Assembly (NCBI GenBank): GCA_910580225.1
Contig: CAJTXE010000003.1
Span: 87,600 to 151,599, forward strand
Direction of reading: 5' to 3'
DNA: 64,000 nucleotides
Origin: an uncultured Acetatifactor sp.
Lineage (GTDB): Bacteria; Bacillota; Clostridia; Lachnospirales; Lachnospiraceae
Shown: in pieces, positions 58,051 through 64,000 of the stretch
Position numbering within the stretch: the stretch's first letter is position 1
Layout of the letters: the number at the start of each line of letters is the position of its first letter
The notes under the pieces: model-generated
What the model was told of the DNA's origin: nothing
The model's database searches: none
The model's input: only the letters and a program-made list of their open reading frames with translations
Position numbers and translations under genes: made by a program

Positions 58051-60051
58051 ATGAAAGAGATGATACAGAAGGAAAAATTATCACAGTTTTATTTTACACA
58101 ATACAGAGACTGTGCAAAAAATGTAAAAAAGAAAAATAACGGCGGGAAAAAAGGTTATGTGGAACGGCTGGACAGGCTGCTTTCAGAGATAAAGCGGATA
58201 AGGGACGGCAAAATAAGCCAGGCCCATCTGGAGGAGTACCATCGTCAGATTCGGAATCTGGCCTATTATGCCATCAAAGAAAACAATCAGGTGGCTATTA
58301 TGAAAATCCGGGATATGATGATGAACGAATTGGTGCGGCTGGATCTAAACGGGTTGAGAGAAGATGAACAGGAGCTGGTTACGGCGAAATTTCTGGAATA
58401 TCTCAGGAACGGAAAGGGCTTCGAGATCTGCCAGAAGACACTGCACTCTCTTCTGCAGCGTTATATGGATGTGGAGCTTAAGAACCAGATCATTGATCTG
58501 GTGCCCACCAGACCGGAGACGGAGTTTCCCAGAGCGTTGGAAATGAAGCGAAAATTTATTCTTCATATAGGTCCTACTAACTGCGGGAAGACTTACCAGG
58601 CTCTCGAGCGGTTGAAACAGGCACAAAACGGTGTTTATGTGGGGCCGCTGCGGTTGTTGGCTCTGGAGGTCTATGAGAAAATGAAGGATGCCGGGATTCC
58701 CTGTACCATGCTGACAGGAGAGGAATGTATCTATGAGGAGAACAGTCGAATCATTTCTTCCACAGTGGAAATGCTGGATACGGAGCAAAAGTATGATGTA
58801 GCTGTAGTGGATGAGGCGCAGATGATTGCAGATTCGGACAGAGGACATTCCTGGACCCGGGCGATTCTGGGAGTACAGGCAGAGGAGGTTCATGTCTGCA
58901 TGAGTCCTGCTGCAGAAGGAGTGATCACTCACCTGATTTCGCTGTGCGGGGATGAATGTGAGATTCACCGATATGAGCGGAAGACCCAACTGTTGTGTGA
59001 GGAATTGCCGTTTTCTTTCCCGGAGGACGTGAGGGAGGGAGATGCGTTAATCGTATTTACGAAGAAAATGGTATTGGATATCGCAGGACGTCTGGAGCGC
59101 AGAGGGATTCGGGTAAGTGTGATCTATGGAAGCCTGCCGCCGGAAATCCGCCGAAGACAGATCCGCATCTTTGCAGAGGGGCAGACCCGGATTGTAGTGT
59201 CCACGGATGCCATAGGCATGGGGCTGAATCTGCCTGTGCGCAGGATTGTGTTTGTACAGACAGATAAATTTGACGGGAAACAGACCCGCCGCCTCAAGAC
59301 GGAGGAAATTCATCAGATCGCCGGCCGGGCCGGTCGTTTCGGCCTCTATGATCCAGGTTATGTGACGGCAGTCGGACAGGAGAATCTGGATTATATCAGG
59401 GAACATTTTCAGGAGACAGAACCGGATGTGGATCATGTGAGTCTTGGGTTTCCCCAGGTGCTTCTGGACATGGATGATCCTCTGGATGCGGTGATGACGA
59501 TTTGGAAATCCGTGGAGATCGAACCGCCTTTCGAGAAAATCAGTATTGAGGAAGTGTTGTTTTTATATGAAAGAGCTTATAGAGATCGAAAAGACATCGA
59601 TGGGTTTGAGGACAAGCGCATGCTGTACCGTATGCTGACTTGTTCTATTGATACCAGAAACCGGGATGTAGTGGCATTGTGGCTCTACTATTGTAAAACG
59701 TATACGGCGGATGTGTCTCTCCATTTTCCGGCGCTGATGATGTGTTCGGATTCCGGGCTGATGCGCTATGAGACTTTTTATAAGCTGTTAGATCTGTATT
59801 ACCAGTTTTCCGTGCGTATGGGAAAGGAAATCGACACTGTACGTCTGGAACGGGAACGGGGAAAAACAGAAGATACCATAATGCGGTATCTGGCGAAAGA
59901 TAAGAAGGAGTATATCCGCAAGTGCCAGTACTGCGGAAAGCCCCTGCCTGTGGGAGCTGCCTTTGGGGTGTGTGACAGCTGCTTTGTGCAGGTGCACCAG
60001 GCGAAAAAGCGCAGATACTCTCATCAAGCTGAAAGGCATAAAGCCGGATGA
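58051..60051 (+). CDS. SUV3-like superfamily 2 RNA helicase with C-terminal zinc ribbon
   Basis: 666 residues. An N-terminal helical domain (about 1-165) precedes the helicase core: motif I LHIGPTNCGKTYQALERL (about 172-189), then GVYVGPLRLLALEVYEK, motif II VVDEAQMIADSDRGHSWTRA (20 residues), VSVIYGSLPPEIRRRQ, motif V STDAIGMGLNLPVRRIVF and motif VI QIAGRAGRFG. These match the mitochondrial RNA helicase SUV3 nearly block by block, including TRALLG-like TRAILG. The C-terminal part has a SUV3_C-like helical region and a CQYCG...CDSC zinc ribbon. Likely role: RNA unwinding in RNA decay or ribosome maintenance. The ribosome-binding site is weak. Confidence 0.88.
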   Translation: MKEMIQKEKLSQFYFTQYRDCAKNVKKKNNGGKKGYVERLDRLLSEIKRIRDGKISQAHLEEYHRQIRNLAYYAIKENNQVAIMKIRDMMMNELVRLDLNGLREDEQELVTAKFLEYLRNGKGFEICQKTLHSLLQRYMDVELKNQIIDLVPTRPETEFPRALEMKRKFILHIGPTNCGKTYQALERLKQAQNGVYVGPLRLLALEVYEKMKDAGIPCTMLTGEECIYEENSRIISSTVEMLDTEQKYDVAVVDEAQMIADSDRGHSWTRAILGVQAEEVHVCMSPAAEGVITHLISLCGDECEIHRYERKTQLLCEELPFSFPEDVREGDALIVFTKKMVLDIAGRLERRGIRVSVIYGSLPPEIRRRQIRIFAEGQTRIVVSTDAIGMGLNLPVRRIVFVQTDKFDGKQTRRLKTEEIHQIAGRAGRFGLYDPGYVTAVGQENLDYIREHFQETEPDVDHVSLGFPQVLLDMDDPLDAVMTIWKSVEIEPPFEKISIEEVLFLYERAYRDRKDIDGFEDKRMLYRMLTCSIDTRNRDVVALWLYYCKTYTADVSLHFPALMMCSDSGLMRYETFYKLLDLYYQFSVRMGKEIDTVRLERERGKTEDTIMRYLAKDKKEYIRKCQYCGKPLPVGAAFGVCDSCFVQVHQAKKRRYSHQAERHKAG

Positions 60052-60207
60052 CAAAGTAGCCGGTCTTCCAGGCCTGAAGGAAGGGAAAACAGTGAGAGAT
60101 ACCGTCCTCAAAAGGGAATTTGAAAAAGCCTATTCCTCATATATTGTAACGATATAGGAGACACCGGCCATGCAGGCAGTCCATGCATGACCGGGAAGGA
60201 GAGGGAA

Positions 60208-61095
60208 ATGAAGACGATTTATGTGAAAGATGTTTTCCGCAGAATTCCGCACATGAACGGTGTCAGATGGAGACAGGTAGTACCCACGTTTCTGTTTCTG
60301 GGGGCAATGTTTCTCTTGGGCAGAGCTGCTGGGGAGATCATGGGAGAGCTAAGCCAGACAACTGGGGCTACGGTACTGGAGAGCGAAAACTGGGGACTTG
60401 GATTCGGACAGGAGGGGCAGAAACCTTCAGGAAATGCGTCAGCCGCCGAGCTTCAGAAATACGACGCTTATTTCTGTGCACAGGGGGACGAGAAGGTGAT
60501 CTATCTGACCTTTGACTGTGGGTATGAGAACGGCAACACGGAACCCATTCTGGATGCTCTGAAGAAGCACAATGCTCCCGCCACCTTTTTTGTAGTAGGC
60601 CATTTTCTGGAATCTGCCCCTGAGATCGTAAAGCGTATGGTGGAGGATGGCCATACAGTGGGGAATCATACATACCATCATCCGGATATGTCACAAATAT
60701 CGGATAAGACGTCCTTCCGAAAAGAAATGGATGATACAGCGTCTCTTTTTGTGGAAACCACAGGAACAGACATGGCCATGTATTACAGGCCGCCCCAGGG
60801 AAAATACAGTACGACGAATCTGCAGATGGCCAAGGAGCTGGGATATTCCACTTTTTTCTGGAGTCTTGCCTATGTGGACTGGAATCAGGACAGTCAGCCC
60901 AGCCATGATGAGGCATTTGATAAGCTGACAAAGCGCATTCACCCAGGTGCCATTGTATTGCTGCACAGCACCTCAAAGACAAATGGTGAGATCATGGATG
61001 AACTGCTGACAAAATGGGAGGAAATGGGGTACACTTTCCGGCCGCTTTCGGATTTTACAGAGGGCAGCGGGAATGGAACGGCAGGGGTATTGTAA
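60208..61095 (+). CDS. Polysaccharide deacetylase (PdaA-like)
   Basis: 295 residues from ATG 60208 behind GGAGAGGG. A membrane anchor (about 22-40) places the enzyme outside. The NodB domain (about 95-285) has YLTFDCGYENGNTEPILDAL (20 residues, with the catalytic Asp), the metal His pair in GNHTYHHPDMS, YYRPPQGKYS and IVLLHSTSKTNGE. The YENGNT and Asp-Cys-Gly pattern is closest to the delta-lactam-forming deacetylases of spore cortex (PdaA), which act on N-acetylmuramic acid. So a sporulation-related cell-wall role is plausible. Confidence 0.92.
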   Translation: MKTIYVKDVFRRIPHMNGVRWRQVVPTFLFLGAMFLLGRAAGEIMGELSQTTGATVLESENWGLGFGQEGQKPSGNASAAELQKYDAYFCAQGDEKVIYLTFDCGYENGNTEPILDALKKHNAPATFFVVGHFLESAPEIVKRMVEDGHTVGNHTYHHPDMSQISDKTSFRKEMDDTASLFVETTGTDMAMYYRPPQGKYSTTNLQMAKELGYSTFFWSLAYVDWNQDSQPSHDEAFDKLTKRIHPGAIVLLHSTSKTNGEIMDELLTKWEEMGYTFRPLSDFTEGSGNGTAGVL

Positions 61096-61122
61096 ACTGA
61101 AAATTGTAAACACAAAAATATT

Positions 61123-61151
61123 TTGACTTATTTTTCACCCTGTTTTATAAT
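61123..61151 (+). promoter_or_regulatory. Promoter of guaA
   Basis: TTGACT (61123-61128), 17 bases, TATAAT (61146-61151). A leader of about 390 bases (to 61545) follows, with no gene. It holds one imperfect hairpin (AGACTGAAC with GTTCAATCT, near 61398-61421). I find no purine-riboswitch core. Confidence 0.78.
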
Positions 61152-61545
61152 GGAATTGTGGTAATGAGAACTGGCTGACAGGAGAAAATCAGTCGGCAGT
61201 GGGTGTGCAGGCAGGTTTACATTGGAGAAAAGTTATGGGATAGAAGTCTGTAAAAAGCAGGCATGATGTGATGCAGAGAGGATTTACGTAGGGGAACCAG
61301 AGCATGTTTGAAATGCGTTCTGCCAGATATGCGTCATAATTTATGGGAGATTTGTGCCGAATGAAGGGGGTAGCGGATAATATAACCAGAATTCTCCCAG
61401 ACTGAACTTTTATGTTCAATCTAACGGCATAAATATTACGTAAATATAGGCAAATGGTCTGCAGCAGCAGACAGCGACAGTGCATTATTAAACACGCTCT
61501 GGGAAAAAAACTGTCAGATCGGCGAAACTTTCAACAGGAGGAGAT

Positions 61546-63090
61546 ATGGACAAAGAACGGGTGATCGTCATTGACTTCGGCGGGCAGTACAATCAGCTTG
61601 TGGCCAGACGGGTTAGAGAGTGCAATGTATACTGTGAAATTTATTCTTATAAGACAGATTTAAATAAAATAAGGGAAATGAACCCCAAAGGCATCATTTT
61701 GACGGGAGGCCCAAGCAGCTGCTATGAGAAAGGGGCGGCAGCATGTTCGCCGGAATTATTTACCCTGGGGATCCCAATTTTGGGATTGTGCTATGGCGCC
61801 CAGCTGATGTCTTATGTACTGGGAGGCAGGGTAGCCCGGGCTGCAGTCAGGGAATATGGCAGAACAGAAGTAGACGTAGACAGGACAAGCCGCCTTTTCA
61901 TAGACGTGGCGCCCCACACGGTGTGCTGGATGAGCCATTTTGATTATATTGAACAGATGGCTCCGGGATTCCGGGCCATTGCTTCCACAAAGAACTGCCC
62001 GGTTGCAGCGGCGGAAGATGAGGGCAGGAAGCTGTATGCCATTCAGTTCCATCCAGAGGTCCTGCACACGGAAGAGGGGTCTAAAATGCTGTATCATTTT
62101 GTGCGGGATATCTGCGGCTGCAGGGGAGACTGGAAGATGGATTCCTTTGTGGAGGAGAGTATCAGGACTATCCGGGAAAAAGTGGGGCAGGGAAAAGTTC
62201 TCTGTGCCCTGTCCGGAGGCGTGGATTCCTCCGTGGCGGCAGTACTTTTGTCCAGGGCTGTGGGAGAACAGTTGACCTGTGTTTTTGTAGACCATGGGTT
62301 GCTGCGCAAAGACGAGGGGAATCAGGTGGAGGCAGTTTTCGGGAATCAGGGCAATTATGAGCTGAACTTTATCCGGGTCAATGCCCAGGAAAGATTTTAT
62401 GAAAAGCTGGCAGGTGTAACAGATCCGGAGAAAAAGCGAAAAATTATCGGTGAAGAGTTTATACGTGTCTTTGAGGAAGAGGCGAAAAAGATTGGTGTGG
62501 TAGATTTTCTGGTACAGGGAACCATCTATCCCGATGTAGTGGAAAGCGGGTTGGGAGGCGAATCTGCGGTGATAAAATCCCATCACAATGTGGGAGGCCT
62601 GCCGGATTATGTGGATTTCCGAGAGATTTTGGAGCCGCTTCGAAACCTGTTCAAAGATGAGGTCAGAAAGGTTGGCCTGGAACTGGGAATTCCGGAGGAG
62701 CTGGTATTTCGCCAGCCGTTTCCAGGACCGGGACTGGGAGTGCGCGTCGTGGGTGAAGTGACCGCGGAGAAGGTCAGAATTGTGCAGGATGCAGATGCCA
62801 TTTACAGGGAGGAAATCGGGAAGGCAGGATTGGATCAGTCGCTGAACCAATATTTTGCTGCTCTGACTAATATGCGTTCAGTGGGGGTTATGGGGGATGA
62901 GAGAACCTACGACTATGCGGTGGCATTGCGGGCAGTGCAGACAGTTGATTTTATGACGGCAGAGGCGGCGGAGATTCCCTGGGAGGTATTGAAGACGGTG
63001 ACCGGGCGCATTATAAATGAGGTGGGACATGTGAACCGGGTGCTTTATGATATTACTTCCAAACCTCCGGGAACCATCGAGTTCGAGTGA
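61546..63090 (+). CDS. guaA: GMP synthase (glutamine-hydrolysing)
   Basis: 514 residues, the standard length. Class I glutamine amidotransferase: VIDFGGQYNQLVARRVRE at the N terminus, the nucleophile Cys in ILGLCYGAQLM, and His-Glu in AIQFHPEVLHT. Then the ATP pyrophosphatase P-loop ALSGGVDSSVAAV and the dimer/XMP part with FRQPFPGPGLGVRVVGE and the C-terminal SKPPGTIEFE. It makes GMP from XMP and glutamine. ATG 61546 follows AGGAGGAG. Its 3' end is a well-known integration site for mobile elements. Confidence 0.98.
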   Translation: MDKERVIVIDFGGQYNQLVARRVRECNVYCEIYSYKTDLNKIREMNPKGIILTGGPSSCYEKGAAACSPELFTLGIPILGLCYGAQLMSYVLGGRVARAAVREYGRTEVDVDRTSRLFIDVAPHTVCWMSHFDYIEQMAPGFRAIASTKNCPVAAAEDEGRKLYAIQFHPEVLHTEEGSKMLYHFVRDICGCRGDWKMDSFVEESIRTIREKVGQGKVLCALSGGVDSSVAAVLLSRAVGEQLTCVFVDHGLLRKDEGNQVEAVFGNQGNYELNFIRVNAQERFYEKLAGVTDPEKKRKIIGEEFIRVFEEEAKKIGVVDFLVQGTIYPDVVESGLGGESAVIKSHHNVGGLPDYVDFREILEPLRNLFKDEVRKVGLELGIPEELVFRQPFPGPGLGVRVVGEVTAEKVRIVQDADAIYREEIGKAGLDQSLNQYFAALTNMRSVGVMGDERTYDYAVALRAVQTVDFMTAEAAEIPWEVLKTVTGRIINEVGHVNRVLYDITSKPPGTIEFE

Positions 63091-63130
63091 TGAAATGGGA
63101 TTTAGAAAGCCAGTATTTATGCGGTTTCCA

Positions 63131-63142
63131 AACAAATTTGTT
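63131..63142. promoter_or_regulatory. Palindrome copy 1 (XRE-type operator or attachment-site motif)
   Basis: AACAAATTTGTT, a perfect 12-base palindrome, 41 bases after the guaA stop. The same palindrome recurs at 63928-63939 on the other side of the XRE gene. Confidence 0.45.
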
Positions 63143-63213
63143 TAGGTGCTGGCAACGATTTGGCAACATTTTCAACATCACGCACTAAATAATTACATCA
63201 ATGGCATAAGAAA

Positions 63214-63263
63214 ACCTTGCTGATTTTCAGATATGAAAACTGAATATCGGCAAGGTCTTTTTT
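63214..63263. terminator. Terminator between guaA and the XRE gene
   Basis: ACCTTGCTGATTTTCAG (63214-63230) pairs with CTGAATATCGGCAAGGT (63240-63256) at 16 of 17 positions including a wobble, followed by CTTTTTT. A-rich bases upstream allow some function in the other direction. Confidence 0.85.
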
Positions 63264-63267
63264 ATGC

Positions 63268-63852
63268 TTATTTCTGCTTTTTCTTTTTAGATGTTTTCTT
63301 TTCTTCTTTCTCGATTTTCTGAAATTCTTCTATGGATGCGCTTGCGCATCCATTAAGCATATAATCACTGACCGCCTGTGAGGGGACTTTCGCCCAATGC
63401 TTTGAGGTGTCCAGTTCCGGGTACTTGTACCGCCACTGGTCGTATTCCTCTTTGGTAATTTCGCCCTGTTCCAGTTTGGCGGCTTGCTCCTGCCATGCGT
63501 GGAACATATCGAACATGGACGTGTAGGTGGAATAGTCGGACTTGTCAAGGCGCAGGCAGATTTCCCCGTCAATCTCCCCGATTTTCAGCCCGTACATATC
63601 TTCCAGCGCAAAGAGTGTGTGCATAAGCCCGGTATAGGTATCAATATCCGGCACGGTGAGGGCGTGGGTGCTTACATCAAAGATATTCGCCATTTCTTTT
63701 ACAAGGTCGTGCTTCGGTGTCCTCGCTTCGGTTTCATACTGTGCCATGCGGACATCAGAGGTCTTTCCGAGAAAACCGAGGATTTCGCCGAGCTGTTTCT
63801 GTGTCATGCCTTTTCGGTTGCGGAAAAAGCGGATACGTTTGCCGATTGCCAT
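63268..63852 (-). CDS. XRE-family HTH regulator typical of conjugative elements
   Basis: 194 residues. An N-terminal helix-turn-helix (IRFFRNRKGMTQKQLGEIL and the recognition part VRMAQYETEARTP, about 5-55) is followed by a domain with LMHTLFALEDMYGLKIGE and QGEITKEEYDQWRYKYPELD. I recall near-identical proteins from integrative conjugative elements and plasmids of Lachnospiraceae. The C terminus is a Lys-rich tail. The start follows CGGAGG. The position directly behind guaA supports an element border here. Confidence 0.85.
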   Translation of the reverse strand: MAIGKRIRFFRNRKGMTQKQLGEILGFLGKTSDVRMAQYETEARTPKHDLVKEMANIFDVSTHALTVPDIDTYTGLMHTLFALEDMYGLKIGEIDGEICLRLDKSDYSTYTSMFDMFHAWQEQAAKLEQGEITKEEYDQWRYKYPELDTSKHWAKVPSQAVSDYMLNGCASASIEEFQKIEKEEKKTSKKKKQK

Positions 63853-63927
63853 AATAAAACCTCCGTTATTGTGAAGTGTAGCTGCGTTGTAAAGTCACGC
63901 CGGTTTGAGTAGGCTGTGCCTTACTTA

Positions 63928-63939
63928 AACAAATTTGTT
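63928..63939. promoter_or_regulatory. Palindrome copy 2 (XRE operator at the start site)
   Basis: AACAAATTTGTT again, lying seven bases downstream of the -10 box of the XRE promoter, where a repressor would block transcription. Confidence 0.6.
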
Positions 63940-63945
63940 GAACTT

Positions 63946-63974
63946 AGTATAACATGGTGCAATAGAAATAGCAA
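63946..63974 (-). promoter_or_regulatory. Promoter of the XRE gene
   Basis: On the minus strand TTGCTA (63969-63974), 17 bases, TATACT (63946-63951), giving a leader of about 85 bases. Confidence 0.7.
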
Positions 63975-64000
63975 GAATAACTTAAATAAAAAAAGTTAAG

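Noticed and set aside
61152..61545. Purine riboswitch before guaA
   Set aside because: The conserved loop sequences and the three-stem core could not be found in the leader.

Overview
The window looks like chromosomal DNA of a member of the Lachnospiraceae or a close relative in the Clostridia, with roughly balanced base composition. The reasons are Gram-positive ribosome-binding sites (AGGAGG types), vegetative promoters close to TTGACA-17-TATAAT, and a gene set typical of that group: DUF1576, CD3324-family, DUF2975 with a YozG-like regulator, VanW-family and oligoendopeptidase F proteins, and many MATE and ABC exporters. The assignment rests on gene content, not on a 16S gene or a search.

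Layout. 1-3467: a DUF1576 membrane protein (cut by the left edge), two unknown proteins and an ArsP-like metal(loid) permease. 3587-3811: a tRNA-Lys(CUU) unit with its own promoter and terminator. 4071-9783: an unknown membrane protein, a histidine phosphatase, a GNAT acetyltransferase, a TatD nuclease and a sigma factor with a very long C-terminal extension. 9883-11849: a MarR regulator and MATE pump behind a palindromic operator. 12008-17672: a response-regulator fragment with a histidine kinase, a CD3324 protein, and an ATPase/FtsX transporter. 17869-20897: DUF2975, a small HTH protein and a DUF4153/DUF4173-like protein with a 12-residue repeat. 21148-27530: a PHP phosphoesterase, a heterodimeric ABC exporter, an acetyltransferase and a Sel1-repeat protein. 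27619-34566: a MITE-like hairpin, glpK, a chemoreceptor, pepF and an aminotransferase. 34680-39095: patatin, ABC-F and MATE genes.

39122-42608 (minus strand) holds clpS, clpA and aat as neighbours, a compact N-degron pathway: Aat tags N termini, ClpS recognises them and ClpA unfolds them for ClpP. 42793-42930 looks like a glycosidase remnant. Then come uppP, a minus-strand membrane-anchored protein, a 35-residue membrane peptide, a VanW protein, an AIR-synthase-like protein, an Lrp regulator coupled to an aminotransferase, and trmL.

50235-55870 is a self-contained signalling and export module. A LytTR response regulator and a short GHKL kinase are followed by a promoter that carries a LytTR direct repeat, and this drives two ABC exporter half-transporters. 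55904-57889 (minus) is an ABC-F ribosome-protection-type gene behind a leader of about 430 bases with a competing antiterminator and terminator. Divergent from it is an RNA helicase of the mitochondrial SUV3 type (58051-60051), then a PdaA-like deacetylase and guaA. Just after guaA, an XRE regulator of the kind found on conjugative elements suggests that an integrated element begins there and continues beyond the right edge.

No CRISPR array, rRNA or intact transposase was seen. The best candidates for something new are the ABC-F attenuator, the bacterial SUV3-type helicase, the LytTR-controlled export operon, and the sigma factor with an added domain.
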